A stretch of DNA of 64,000 nt from Thermomicrobiales bacterium (GCA_041390825.1 JAWKPF010000005.1:186001-250000); one strand, 5' to 3'; positions 15,988 to 24,383 are shown, numbered from the stretch's first letter. Translations and numbers: made by a program. Notes: generated from the letters alone by a model not told the origin.

Positions 15988-17706
15988 CTAAACGAGATAG
16001 TAGAGTTGCGTCAACGGTAGTGCTTCCGCAGGATCGATGTGCGCATGCACGCCGTCTACGGTGACCTTGAACGTCTCGGGATCGACTTCGATCTCCGGTG
16101 TCTTGTCGTTGTAGCGCAAATCGTACTTGGAAACGTTACGGCAGCCCTTCACAGCCACACATTGGGATTGCAGGCCCAGTCGTTCCGGCACACCGGCGTC
16201 GAGCGATGCCTGAGTCATGAAGTTCACGCGGCCAAGCTGATTCGCCAGGCCAAACGCGCCGAACATCGGGCGGTAGTAGATCGGCTGCGGCGTCGGCAGC
16301 GACGCATTGGGATCGCCCATCTGCGCCCATGAGACGAGTCCACCTTTGACGACCAGTCGCGGCTTGGCTGCAAACGACCAGAGTGGCCAGACGACCAGGT
16401 CGGCCAGCTTGCCGACTTCGATCGACCCGACGGTGTGGGCGATGCCATGGGTGATGGCGGGATTGATCGTGACCTTCGAGAGGTAGCGCAAGACACGGAA
16501 GTTGTCGTTTCCGGACGCGTCTTCCGGCAACGGCCCGCGCCGCTCCTTGCCAAGATGGGCCATTTGGAAGGCGCGAGTGAAGTTCTCGCCGCAGCGGCCC
16601 ATAGCTTGCGAGTCGGCAGAGATCATCGAGATGATGCCCATATCGTGGAAAACGGTCTCGGCCGAGATCGTCTCGGCGCGCACGCGACTTTCAGCGAACG
16701 AGACATCTTCCGGGACCTTCGGGTTGAGATGGTGGCAGACCATCACCATGTCGAGCAGCTCGGCCACGGAGTTCACCGTATAGGGCAAGGTTGGATTGGT
16801 CGAGGATGGCAACGCCCAGGGTTGGCCGGCGATCTTGATGATGTCTGGAGCGTGGCCTCCGCCAGCACCCTCTGTGTGATAGGTGTGGATGGTGCGGCCG
16901 TCGATGGCGCTCATCGTGTCTTCCACAAACCCGGCCTCATTTAGTGAGTCGGTGTGGATGCACACTTGCGCGTCGTATTGCTCCGCGACGCTGAGCGCGC
17001 AGTCGATCACAGCCGCCGTTGTGCCATGGTCCTCGTGCACCTTCAGACCGCAGACACCGGCTTCGATCTGTTCAACCAGAGTTTCTGGCAGCGAGCTGTT
17101 GCCTTTGCCGAGGAGCCCGACATTGACCGGTATACCCTCGTAGGCCGCCAGCATGCGCTGAATGTTCCATGGACCCGGAGTGCAGGTCGTTCCGTTCGTG
17201 CCATCGGTCGGGCCGACGCCACCGCCGATATGGGTGGTGATCCCGTTCGACAGTGCCGAGAACGCCTGCTGGGGTGAGATCATGTGGATATGGCTGTCGA
17301 TTCCGGCGGCGGTGACGATCTGTCCTTCCGCGGAGATCACTTCTGTGTTAGCGGAGGTGACGAGATCGGGATGGACTCCCGCCATCACGTCCGGATTGCC
17401 GGATTTTCCGATACCGGCGATGAGTCCGTTGCGGATGCCAATGTCGGCTTTCACGACGCCCTGCACTGGGTCGATGATGATCGCATTGGTGATCACCAGA
17501 TCGAGCGCGCCGGACGCGTGCGTTGCACCGGATTTGAGGCCCATGCCGTCGCGTGCGGATTTTCCGCCGCCGTATTGGTTTTCGTCACCGTAGACCGTGA
17601 AATCCTTTTCGATTTCGATGATCAGATTGGTGTCTGCGAGTTGAACCTTGTCGCCCGTGGTCGGGCCGTACATGTCCGCATACTGGCTACGAGGAATCGA
17701 AACCAT
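15988..17706 (-). CDS. ureC: Urease alpha (catalytic) subunit
   Basis: Dinuclear Ni enzyme subunit that hydrolyses urea to ammonia and carbamate. From ATG 17706 the protein is 572 residues, the usual length. Ni ligands are all present: His139 and His141 (DSHIHMISP), the carbamylated Lys222 (GLKVHEDHGTT), His251 (CIHTDSLNE), His277 (HTYHTEGAGGGH), and the late Asp in SADSQAMGRCGE. The mobile flap VCHHLNPKVPEDVSFAESR carries the conserved Cys and His. The open frame extends 47 residues upstream, but that part lies in ureB; ATG 17706 has AAAGGAAG at seven bases and overlaps the ureB stop (TGATG), indicating translational coupling. Confidence 0.98.
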   Translation of the reverse strand: MVSIPRSQYADMYGPTTGDKVQLADTNLIIEIEKDFTVYGDENQYGGGKSARDGMGLKSGATHASGALDLVITNAIIIDPVQGVVKADIGIRNGLIAGIGKSGNPDVMAGVHPDLVTSANTEVISAEGQIVTAAGIDSHIHMISPQQAFSALSNGITTHIGGGVGPTDGTNGTTCTPGPWNIQRMLAAYEGIPVNVGLLGKGNSSLPETLVEQIEAGVCGLKVHEDHGTTAAVIDCALSVAEQYDAQVCIHTDSLNEAGFVEDTMSAIDGRTIHTYHTEGAGGGHAPDIIKIAGQPWALPSSTNPTLPYTVNSVAELLDMVMVCHHLNPKVPEDVSFAESRVRAETISAETVFHDMGIISMISADSQAMGRCGENFTRAFQMAHLGKERRGPLPEDASGNDNFRVLRYLSKVTINPAITHGIAHTVGSIEVGKLADLVVWPLWSFAAKPRLVVKGGLVSWAQMGDPNASLPTPQPIYYRPMFGAFGLANQLGRVNFMTQASLDAGVPERLGLQSQCVAVKGCRNVSKYDLRYNDKTPEIEVDPETFKVTVDGVHAHIDPAEALPLTQLYYLV

Positions 17707-18164
17707 CAGTTGCTTCCTTTCTTCGTCTTGCCAGCGGCCTTCTTTGCGGCGGCGGCGGCGGCTTTGGCCTCCGATTCCATCTGCGATTCTGGCGCGGAGC
17801 GGAAGTCGAGCGAGTTCGCCTTGTCGATTGCGAGCTTGACATCCCATTTGCCAGTCGTGCTGCCCATCGTCAGGCCGTTGAACCCGATGGCGCGCTTCAT
17901 TCCGGAGTATTCGACAAGTTCGACCACGCGCTCCTGGCCCGGTTCGAAGCGGACCGACGTTCCGGCAGGGATATTGAGATGCATGCCCATCGCCTGCGGA
18001 CGGTCGAACTCGAGCGCGCGATTCACTTCGAAGAAGTGAAAGTGCGAGCCGATTTGCGCGGCCCGGTCTCCGGTGTTCTTTACCGTGAGCCTGACCGTTC
18101 GCCGTCCAGCATTGATCTCGATATCGCCGTCAGCGAAGAAAATTTGTCCAGGAATGGTTCCCAT
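17706..18164 (-). CDS. ureB: Urease beta subunit with an Ala/Lys-rich C-terminal extension
   Basis: Structural urease subunit. The core (residues 1-105) begins MGTIPGQIFFADGDIEINAG and contains VKNTGDRAAQIGSHFHFFEV, ALEFDRPQAMGMHLNIPAGT and RFEPGQERVVELVEYSG, as in all UreB. The remaining 45 residues are not typical. After LAIDKANSLDFRS comes a stretch dominated by Ala, Lys and Gly (AKAAAAAAKKAAGKTKKG) that is probably disordered and positively charged. The start has GAGGTAGG upstream. The gene ends by sharing one base with the ureC start and follows ureA by 18 bases. Confidence 0.96.
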   Translation of the reverse strand: MGTIPGQIFFADGDIEINAGRRTVRLTVKNTGDRAAQIGSHFHFFEVNRALEFDRPQAMGMHLNIPAGTSVRFEPGQERVVELVEYSGMKRAIGFNGLTMGSTTGKWDVKLAIDKANSLDFRSAPESQMESEAKAAAAAAKKAAGKTKKGSN

Positions 18165-18182
18165 CTGCCTACCTCGCTTTCG

Positions 18183-18485
18183 TCAGGCTATTGGCGTATG
18201 GCACGACACCAGTTTCGTGCCGTCCGGGAAGGTGGCCTCTACCTGGATCAGAGGAATGAGCTCAGGCACTCCTGCCATCACCTGATCGCGGCTGAGCACC
18301 TTGGTGCCAATCTCCATGCAGTCAGTCACGCTCTTTCCGTCGCGCGCGCCCTCGAGAATCGCTTCCGTGACAAGGGCAACCGCCTCGGAGTAGTTCAGCT
18401 TGGTCCCGCGTGCCATGCGTTTGCGTGCGAGGTCGGCGACTTGATAGACGATGAGTTTGTCGATCTCTCGAGGTGCGAGATTCAC
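18183..18485 (-). CDS. ureA: Urease gamma subunit
   Basis: Smallest urease subunit, 100 residues as expected. It contains LAPREIDKLIVYQVADLARK, KLNYSEAVALVTEAILEGAR and the conserved VPELIPLIQVEATFPDGTKL, followed by the terminal SCHTPIA. The start codon is GTG at 18485, seven bases after GGAG. The transporter gene ends 83 bases upstream in the same direction, and no terminator was seen between them, so urea uptake and urease are probably one transcript. Confidence 0.97.
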   Translation of the reverse strand: MNLAPREIDKLIVYQVADLARKRMARGTKLNYSEAVALVTEAILEGARDGKSVTDCMEIGTKVLSRDQVMAGVPELIPLIQVEATFPDGTKLVSCHTPIA

Positions 18486-18568
18486 GAGCGTCTCCTTTCG
18501 CGTGGCTTTCTACGAAAGCGATAGTGGTATCGCGCCTGATTCTGAAGCTCCATGTCGCGTGATGTTTG

Positions 18569-19627
18569 CTAACCTTTCTTTTTGGCCCACCAATGGACTC
18601 GGCGATAGAGATTGATTTCCCCTTCGGGCGTGGACGCGTCCGCCGGTGCGACTGCTCGCAGCCGATGCAAGAACGGTTTGGCGGCAATGAATCCGTATGT
18701 CGTGAGAACGAACGGGGCAGTGTAGATATGCGCTCCGTACGGCGCGGTGAACGCGGTCAGCGCGATTGCAACCACGACGGAGACAATCACCGCAATAGCC
18801 GCGACGATGATCGAACTCGCGTCCAATTCATAAAAGAGCCCGGCCAAGGCGATCATGGTCAATACGCCGTTGTACCCCATCAATCCAAGTGCAAGGGAGT
18901 TCTGATCGACGCCAAGGAACCATCCGGCTGAAAGCCCGATCAGGCTGCCCAGCAGGGCCATGGCCGTGTCGATCTGACTCGAGAGAAAGATTCCGATGAG
19001 GAAGATGATGCCGACCCAGATACTGTTCTGAAAGAAGACTTCGGAGACGCCTTTGAAGAGCCCTTCATAGAAGTTGGTGAAATTGAGCGATGCGCGGCCG
19101 CTTTCCATCAGGGTGGGCAACGCAGGCGCTTGAGAGTTTGGGCCGGCTTCGACCTGGGAAAAGCCATAGATTCCGAGTGCGAAGAGCCAGATCGTGACCA
19201 CGAATGGTCCGGTCAGGGCTGGAATCTGCCAGGTTCCGAGCAGGTTGCCGATCGCCGCCGAAGCAATGCACGCCGCAAATGCGCCGAGAAGGACATACGG
19301 TACGAGCATCCAACTGTCGTCCAAATAGAAGGCGAGCGCGACGCCGACAAGAACGCCGTTATATCCGTAAAGTCCAGCGCCAATAGCATCCTGCGGCACA
19401 CCAAGCCAATAGGCTGTTCCGGTGCTTACGACGCATGCAAACAGCGCGTAGAAACCAAACTCCCAACCGCCGACAAAGAGGCCGGCCAGGAAGAACAGTC
19501 CCGTAATCGGGCTGTTCTGGAACATGACTTGCCCGAAGCCGCGCAGGACGGCATCGACAAATCGGAGGATCGGGTTGGCTGAAGCTACCGATTCCCAGCG
19601 CTCCATTGGCGATCGAGATGCACTCAA
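18569..19627 (-). CDS. Urea transporter (UT family)
   Basis: Membrane channel for urea with about ten transmembrane helices. The internal duplication of the UT fold is visible: QVMFQNSPITGLFFLAGLFV and EVFFQNSIWVGIIFLIGIFL begin the two halves. GLYGYNGVLVGVAL and GLMGYNGVLTMIAL are the matching substrate-pore segments, and TGPFVVTIWL pairs with TAPFVLTTYG. The start is TTG 19627, nine bases after a strong GGAGG; an internal ATG at 19606 lacks one. The 352-residue protein is full length. It leads the urease operon, so urea is taken up by facilitated diffusion and hydrolysed inside the cell. Confidence 0.93.
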   Translation of the reverse strand: MSASRSPMERWESVASANPILRFVDAVLRGFGQVMFQNSPITGLFFLAGLFVGGWEFGFYALFACVVSTGTAYWLGVPQDAIGAGLYGYNGVLVGVALAFYLDDSWMLVPYVLLGAFAACIASAAIGNLLGTWQIPALTGPFVVTIWLFALGIYGFSQVEAGPNSQAPALPTLMESGRASLNFTNFYEGLFKGVSEVFFQNSIWVGIIFLIGIFLSSQIDTAMALLGSLIGLSAGWFLGVDQNSLALGLMGYNGVLTMIALAGLFYELDASSIIVAAIAVIVSVVVAIALTAFTAPYGAHIYTAPFVLTTYGFIAAKPFLHRLRAVAPADASTPEGEINLYRRVHWWAKKKG

Positions 19628-19939
19628 CGTTGCCTGCCTCCTATGTCGTGAGTCGATCTTGATGCACAGTCTTGTGGAAGATGGTTGCCGTCAAAGGGAA
19701 TGCGCTTGGCGGGAGGGGGCAGGATACGAGATCGTGCCACAATCCCGTAGTCATTCTAGGAATCGGTCGTGATGAAGGAAATACAACCTTCGGTGCAATT
19801 CAGCTGAGAATAGTGTCGTCGTGTTGCGTGAGGTATGCTGCGCGATCCGTGCGCAATGCGCAGATAGATCAGGCGACGGTGGGAAACCGAGACCTGTGAT
19901 TGCCGGGAACGGGCGAACACAGCGCGGCCAGGGAGAATC
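19628..19939. other. Divergent intergenic region between the urea transporter and the deacetylase gene
   Basis: This 312-base stretch separates two divergent genes and holds no credible coding frame. On the - strand a TAGAAT (19753-19758) could be the -10 box of the urease operon, but no good -35 is found. On the + strand TAGTGT at 19811-19816 is a possible -10 for the deacetylase gene. A CTGTG/CACAG inverted pair brackets 19893-19921. None is convincing alone. Confidence 0.35.
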
Positions 19940-20791
19940 ATGACGGTATCACCAGGAAACCTCGAGCTCTTGGGCTATCCGGCCGGATCCCGGTTGCTCA
20001 TCGTCAATGCCGACGACTTTGGCATGTGCCACTCGATCAATGTCGCGACAGTCGAGGCGATGCGCAACGGAATCGTGACCACCACGAGTCTGATGGCGTG
20101 TTGCCCCTGGGCCTGGGAGGCGATGGAGATGCTCCGGGACGATCCGTCCCTCTCGTTCGGGGTGCATCTCACCCTCGTCAACGAGATGCCGGGGTACCGC
20201 TGGGGCCCGGTGGCAGCGAAGGACTCGGTGCCGTCGCTGGTCAATCGGCACGGGTTCTTCTTCTCGCATCCTGAGATTCCCGTGCTGTACGAGCAGGCCG
20301 AGCTGGACGAAGTCGAGCGCGAGTTTCGCGCGCAGATTGGGCGGGTGCTCGATTTTGGCCTAACGCCGACCCACCTCGACTGGCATTGCGTGCTCGACGG
20401 CGGGCGCCCGGACATTCTCCAACTGACACTGCGCCTCTGCGAGGAGTTTGGGTTGGCAATGCGGGTGAGCGTTCCGAAGCTACGCGACGAGCTGATTGCC
20501 GCCGGGAAACCAGCGAACGACACTCCGGTCATCGATGGCTACAGCCTCCCGCTCGAAGAAAAGAATGCTATCTGGGCTCAGAAGCTGCGCGAGCTTCCAC
20601 CAGGGTTTCACCAATGGGCGGCGCATGTGAGCACTGGAGACGCGGAAGCGCAGGCGATGGAGCCGAACGCATGGCGCGTGCGCAAGACCGACTTCGATTT
20701 CTTCACGTCGGCGAACGCAAAGGCGCTCGTCGAGGAGCATGGAATCGTGCTGGTCGATTATCGTGCCGTGCAGAGACTCTGGGCGTCTTGA
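19940..20791 (+). CDS. ChbG/HpnK (YdjC) family carbohydrate deacetylase
   Basis: Metal-dependent deacetylase related to the enzyme that deacetylates chito-oligosaccharides or hopanoid-linked sugars. Characteristic motifs are LLIVNADDFGMCHSIN (Asp pair at the metal site), the helix TTTSLMACCPW, FGVHLTLVNE, and LTPTHLDWH with the second and third metal His residues. Length is 283 residues with no signal peptide. ATG 19940 is preceded by GGGAGAATC. It is divergent from the urea transporter and is followed by a secreted protein gene on the same strand after about 100 bases. The true sugar substrate is unknown. Confidence 0.88.
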   Translation: MTVSPGNLELLGYPAGSRLLIVNADDFGMCHSINVATVEAMRNGIVTTTSLMACCPWAWEAMEMLRDDPSLSFGVHLTLVNEMPGYRWGPVAAKDSVPSLVNRHGFFFSHPEIPVLYEQAELDEVEREFRAQIGRVLDFGLTPTHLDWHCVLDGGRPDILQLTLRLCEEFGLAMRVSVPKLRDELIAAGKPANDTPVIDGYSLPLEEKNAIWAQKLRELPPGFHQWAAHVSTGDAEAQAMEPNAWRVRKTDFDFFTSANAKALVEEHGIVLVDYRAVQRLWAS

Positions 20792-20888
20792 TCGACAAAG
20801 AGAAGACATTGCCAAAGAAATGTGGAATGCTTACCCTCGCGAGGAGATGTGTTGCCTCGCAAGGGAGTTGCACGTAATGGAGGAATTC

Positions 20889-21455
20889 ATGTCGAGAATT
20901 CGGCTCTTGTTCGCTATGGTGATGATGGCATCGTCGTTACTCGTGCTGGGAGGACGTGGGGTCGAGGCTCAGCGACCAACTGAGATCGTTGTTCCGACAG
21001 CAACTGCCGAGGGCTGCGATCAGGTTCCGGCGTATCTCGAAGCACGAACGAAAATCATGAACGAGTTCCTGGTCGACCTGGAGGCGGTCTTCCCGCAGGT
21101 GGCCACGCCGATCATGGAACATGGGGATCAGCTCTTCGACGCGATCGTGGTGATGACCCCTGAGCAAGCAGTCGGGCTTGCAAAGGCATACGACACCGTT
21201 GCCGACAAGATCGAGAAACTCGAGACGCCCCCGGTCGCGACGTTCTACAACGACCTGCAGGTCGAGCTCTATCGATTGTCGGCTGACGTCTTCGAGGAAG
21301 CAGGGAAGACCGACCTGTCGACCGCGGGAGAGAAGTTCAACGATCAGTTGGTCGCGATCGGTGAGGCCGTCGATGCGGCCGGTGACGCGGCGACTGGCGT
21401 TTGCCCGGCGTTTGCGGACGTGGTGACCCTCGACAAGACCCAGGCCTCCCTGTAG
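20889..21455 (+). CDS. Secreted helical protein of unknown function
   Basis: No family recognised. The N-terminus MSRIRLLFAMVMMASSLLVLGG is a Sec signal peptide with probable cleavage after GVEA. The mature domain of about 160 residues is acidic and looks fully helical, with two Cys (near the start, EGCDQV, and near the end, TGVCPAF) that could form a disulfide. ATG 20889 follows GGAGGA closely; ATG 20877 is an alternative that has GGGAG at eight bases. The gene is 97 bases after the deacetylase and ends at a strong terminator. It may be a periplasm- or surface-exposed four-helix protein. Confidence 0.6.
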   Translation: MSRIRLLFAMVMMASSLLVLGGRGVEAQRPTEIVVPTATAEGCDQVPAYLEARTKIMNEFLVDLEAVFPQVATPIMEHGDQLFDAIVVMTPEQAVGLAKAYDTVADKIEKLETPPVATFYNDLQVELYRLSADVFEEAGKTDLSTAGEKFNDQLVAIGEAVDAAGDAATGVCPAFADVVTLDKTQASL

Positions 21456-21483
21456 CGCAACGTCCTGAATCTGGAACGCCAGA

Positions 21484-21511
21484 ACGCCCCGGCCATGTGG
21501 CCGGGGCGTTC
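21484..21511. terminator. Bidirectional terminator between convergent genes
   Basis: ACGCCCCGGCC/GGCCGGGGCGT forms an 11-bp stem with the loop ATGT, followed by TCT on the + strand. It sits 29 bases after the secreted-protein stop and 26 bases beyond the end of the convergent DUF805 gene. Confidence 0.8.
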
Positions 21512-21536
21512 TCGATCGATCGGATGGAGGCCCGGA

Positions 21537-21887
21537 TTAGAAACTGAACGGGCTGCCGCTGTTCGGCGAACCGTACTTGTTGTCGCCCTCGGTGCCCTTC
21601 CAGACGATGAGATAGATCCAGAAGACGAGGTTGACGAGCGGAACGATCGTCAGCAGGTAGAGCCAGCCGGTCTTGTCAAGATCATGGAGCCGCTTGATCC
21701 CCATGAAGATACCGGCGATACCGGCAATGATCGAGAGGATCGTGTATGTGATCGAGGTGCCATCGTCGTCGTAAACGCCGAGGATCCAGCCGATGATACC
21801 GAGGATGATCCAGATCCCGGCGATCCAAATGATCCAGTCCCTGCGCCCGATGCGGCCGTCCGCGGTGAAGATCTTGCCGAAGTCCAT
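21537..21887 (-). CDS. DUF805 family inner-membrane protein
   Basis: Small membrane protein of 116 residues from ATG 21887 with AAGGGACGG upstream. It has the DUF805 hallmarks: FTADGRIGRRDWIIWIAGIW at the start, a central pair of hydrophobic helices, the GIKRLHDLDKTGWLYLL motif and a final KGTEGDNKYGS. Four transmembrane segments are likely. Function is unknown across the family; some members sit beside transport or stress genes. The longer open frame to 21968 adds a region without hydrophobic character and is not used. Confidence 0.88.
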   Translation of the reverse strand: MDFGKIFTADGRIGRRDWIIWIAGIWIILGIIGWILGVYDDDGTSITYTILSIIAGIAGIFMGIKRLHDLDKTGWLYLLTIVPLVNLVFWIYLIVWKGTEGDNKYGSPNSGSPFSF

Positions 21888-21992
21888 TGAACCGTCCCTT
21901 CTCTCCCAGGATAGCGAACCGATGTGACGTTGCGAAAACCATCTGAAACTCGATGCTGCGCAAGACACGGGAATCTGGCAGCGTCGTACGGG

Positions 21993-22205
21993 TCAATCCG
22001 TCAGCTCCGTCAGCCCTCGGCTTTCTAGCGCTTCCTGCCGTAAGCGGATCGCGTTGGGTCCCACGCCGTGAAGCGCAAGCAACTGGGACCGGTCGGCGCC
22101 CGCCAGAATCTCGCGGGGACTGTTTCCCCCCGGTGCGAACGCATGCCTGGTTGGCCGCCCGATTCCCGGAACGAAGAGTCCGCTCCGGCGATCGTCTTTG
22201 GCCAA
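21993..22205 (-). CDS. Small helix-hairpin-helix protein (probable DNA-binding)
   Basis: Encodes 70 residues ending in REILAGADRSQLLALHGVGP, then NAIRLRQEALESRGL. This is a classic helix-hairpin-helix with the LHGVGP turn, like the alpha-CTD/RuvA-type single-domain proteins found in many Actinobacteria and Chloroflexota. The N-terminal half (GLFVPGIGRPTRHAFAPGG) matches the companion helix of that family. The start must be the TTG at 22205, because a stop in the same frame lies six bases upstream. A promoter with a palindromic operator lies about 220 bases upstream (22427-22464). The function is unknown. Confidence 0.6.
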   Translation of the reverse strand: MAKDDRRSGLFVPGIGRPTRHAFAPGGNSPREILAGADRSQLLALHGVGPNAIRLRQEALESRGLTELTD

Positions 22206-22618
22206 TGTTCAGCGTGCCTTCATCATGATACGACGAAAAATGGCCCCGACGAACCACTGATTTCGTCCCACCGCCCCCTGGCTTCGGATCGAAACGCGCC
22301 CCGCAACGCCCCCGACCCTCCCCCCTGGATTTCGCCATTTCGCTTCCGCCGCTTCGGCGGGTTTTACCCCACCGATTTGTCTTCTGCTGAAACGTGGTGG
22401 TCCGACACAGGTGCTCCTCGGGACCATGTACGTACACACTAGCGGATGATTTCCTCGCTGTCAACCCTTTGGCCGAAATTTCCGCAATGGATGCGTAGGT
22501 ACGCGGGTAAATTGACGTAATCGAGCGGCTCGGGCGCGGCACTCAGACGCAACACCGGGAGACTCTCGCGCGGAGCCCAGGCCGCACGCCAAATCCCCGC
22601 CCCGGTGAACGGGAACGT
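22206..22618. other. 413-base region with a promoter, a palindrome and an unconfirmed 72-codon frame
   Basis: Between the helix-hairpin-helix gene and the phospholipase-D-like gene. On the - strand a consensus promoter (22436-22464) would start transcripts near 22429. An ATG at 22427 opens a 72-codon frame ending at 22209, rich in Arg and Gly and without any recognised motif. A GC-rich stem (CCGCCG/CGGCGG, about 22340-22352) lies within it. This may be a long 5' leader, a structured RNA or a leaderless small gene; codon-like conservation would be needed to choose. Confidence 0.35.
22427..22464 (-). promoter_or_regulatory. Consensus promoter overlapping a TGTACGTACA palindrome
   Basis: On the - strand TTGACA (22459-22464) and TAGTGT (22436-22441) are exactly 17 bases apart. 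The perfect 10-base palindrome TGTACGTACA at 22427-22436 touches the -10 box and covers the expected transcription start, an ideal position for a repressor. The same palindrome recurs upstream of the peptide-binding-protein gene at 39617. Confidence 0.6.
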
Positions 22619-23692
22619 CTACGGAAAAGGCGACTGGGCCAGCAAATCGAGCGACCGGGGCCCTGCCGGAATGCCCATCGCGAAGTCCTTGTCGAACGCG
22701 CGCTGCACTCGTTCGATGTTCGACGGAGAGCTGATGACAATGCCGACCTCGCGGTTCTTGTCCATGGAGACGGATGTGTAGTTTTGCGAGCCGATGAAGG
22801 CGTGGGTCCCGTCCACCAGCAGCAGCTTGGCATGGATGTACGGGTTCGCCAGGATATGGAGCTGGGCGCCATGGCGGACGAGCTCGCCGACCGGTTCGGA
22901 GAGCAGGTCCTGTCCATAGGATTGGGTCATGACGATACGGACGCGAACGCCGCGGTCGATTGCGTTCTGGACTGCCGTGATGAAGGCTTTGTCGGTCAGC
23001 ACCTCGGCATAGATGTCCAGTGTGCTGGTGGCGGAATCGACCAGACCGATCATCGTGATCCGGCTCGTGTCGGGACTCAGGATCAGGGGGCCCGGGATGC
23101 TGCCGTCTTTCCCCTCCCAGTCGTTCGTGAAAATGCGCACCGCATGGTCGACGATGTCGGGGTCAGTGGAAACAACCCCGAGCTCGCGATTGCGATTCAG
23201 AGCCGAGTAGGTGAGATTGAGATTGAGAACCATCGCCACCCGTTCGTCGATGACGATGAGTTTCACATGCGAAAAGCGGGTGGCCGCCTTGTTCCAGCGG
23301 ACCTGGATACCACCCTCTTCGAGCGTGGCAAACACTTCGTCTTGCTGGTTCGATCCGCCATAGGGATCTTCCTCGATCAGGACACGCACGTTCACGCCAC
23401 GGTCGCGGGCACGAAAGAGTGCCTGGATGACCGAGTCATCGGTCAGCAGATAGACCTCGATGGAAATCGAGTCTGTGGCCGAATCGAGTTCTTCGATGAG
23501 CAGCGTGGGACCATCTTCGGGAAGGATGTAGATGCCCTCGGTCACACCCGGCGCGGCGGGAACGTTGGCAAGCGCGGTGGGCGTCGAACGCTGCGTCACC
23601 TTGTCATCCACGACAAGCCCAAGCGACACCACAATTGTGATGGTGGCTACCAGGATGAGAATCGATGCGACAACGAGCCCGAGTTTCTTCAT
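22619..23692 (-). CDS. Membrane-anchored phospholipase D-like protein with two HKD motifs
   Basis: Phospholipase D superfamily protein of 357 residues. The N-terminus MKKLGLVVASILILVATITI is a signal anchor, so the catalytic part faces outside the membrane. Two half-sites are seen: HVKLIVIDERVAMVLNLN followed by RNRELGV, and HAKLLLVDGTHAFIGSQN followed by DKNREVGI. These are the HxK(x)4D and Asn/Glu elements of cardiolipin synthase-like and PLD enzymes. The first half has MVLNLN instead of the usual GSxN. ATG 23692 is chosen over an upstream start at 23737. Likely phosphatidyl-transfer or phosphodiesterase, but the substrate is uncertain. Confidence 0.85.
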   Translation of the reverse strand: MKKLGLVVASILILVATITIVVSLGLVVDDKVTQRSTPTALANVPAAPGVTEGIYILPEDGPTLLIEELDSATDSISIEVYLLTDDSVIQALFRARDRGVNVRVLIEEDPYGGSNQQDEVFATLEEGGIQVRWNKAATRFSHVKLIVIDERVAMVLNLNLTYSALNRNRELGVVSTDPDIVDHAVRIFTNDWEGKDGSIPGPLILSPDTSRITMIGLVDSATSTLDIYAEVLTDKAFITAVQNAIDRGVRVRIVMTQSYGQDLLSEPVGELVRHGAQLHILANPYIHAKLLLVDGTHAFIGSQNYTSVSMDKNREVGIVISSPSNIERVQRAFDKDFAMGIPAGPRSLDLLAQSPFP

Positions 23693-23744
23693 GTGGCACC
23701 GGCGGGGGCGCGGCAAGCGCGCTACGGTTACCCGCAAAGACTAA

Positions 23745-23773
23745 CGGGAGCGTGACAGATTGTCATGCTCCCG
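23745..23773. terminator. Strong hairpin downstream of the DinB-like gene
   Basis: CGGGAGCGTGACA and TGTCATGCTCCCG form a 13-bp stem with one G-T pair and a three-base loop, between the ends of two - strand genes. Only a short interrupted T-tract follows on the - strand. Confidence 0.45.
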
Positions 23774-23885
23774 CGTCCAATCGCCACGAGAAATCGAGCA
23801 CTCGGATCGGATTCCGGGACCTGCGTCTCTGCTGCTCGACCGGCCTGCGCGCTCGAGTCAGCGCATCTCGGTAGCTGGTCGCGCG

Positions 23886-24308
23886 CTAGATGCCCTGGGA
23901 GGACCGCCAGGCGAGGACCTCGGCACAGTGCTCGTCGTAGTGGGGCCAGGTCTCCTCGAGTCTCAATCCTTCGATGCTGGGGAATGCTCGAACGTCCGAA
24001 CGAAGTCGGTCATGCGCGGCGATCATCCGCGCGGTCTGGGCTTCGAGGGTGTCGTCCTTGTGCGCCGCGTACTCCTGATCGTTCATTGTCTGCCAGTCGT
24101 TCGGCTGCACGGCGACTCCGCTGGCCAGCTTGTGCGCGCGGGCAAGATCCTGTTCGTCCCAGAAGGCGATATGCCCGATCAAGTCCTTGATCGAGAAATA
24201 CCCGCACACGCCGGGTTCGGACGCGCGCTCAGCCGGAATGCCGTCCAGCGCCGCGGTCCATGCCGTCCATGACTTCTCGATGTTCGCGATCAGCTCTTCT
24301 TTGCTCAT
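23886..24308 (-). CDS. DinB-superfamily four-helix protein
   Basis: A 140-residue four-helix-bundle protein of the DinB/YfiT superfamily, whose members are metal-dependent thiol transferases or of unknown function. SKEELIANIEKSWTAWTAAL opens helix 1. The first metal-type His is in LIGHIAFWDEQDL, and HYDEHCAEVLAWR near the C-terminus supplies the other two positions. It sits 76 bases downstream of the transhydrogenase operon and is separated from it by a terminator, so it is probably transcribed on its own. No substrate can be assigned. Confidence 0.75.
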   Translation of the reverse strand: MSKEELIANIEKSWTAWTAALDGIPAERASEPGVCGYFSIKDLIGHIAFWDEQDLARAHKLASGVAVQPNDWQTMNDQEYAAHKDDTLEAQTARMIAAHDRLRSDVRAFPSIEGLRLEETWPHYDEHCAEVLAWRSSQGI

Positions 24309-24328
24309 GTACCCTCCTGGACACCAAA

Positions 24329-24355
24329 CGACCGCAGGAAAAACTCCTGCGGTCG
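24329..24355 (-). terminator. Terminator of the transhydrogenase operon
   Basis: An 11-bp perfect stem CGACCGCAGGA/TCCTGCGGTCG with a five-base loop lies 29 bases beyond the pntB stop. On the - strand it is followed by TTTGG. Confidence 0.75.
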
Positions 24356-24383
24356 CCTGTTGTGAAATCGATCGGTTGCGCGA

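Noticed and set aside
22206..22211. In-frame UGA joining the 72-codon frame to the helix-hairpin-helix gene, possible selenocysteine given selB nearby
   Set aside because: Any frame starts after a stop codon, the upstream part lacks protein-like content, and no SECIS-like stem was recognised after the UGA.
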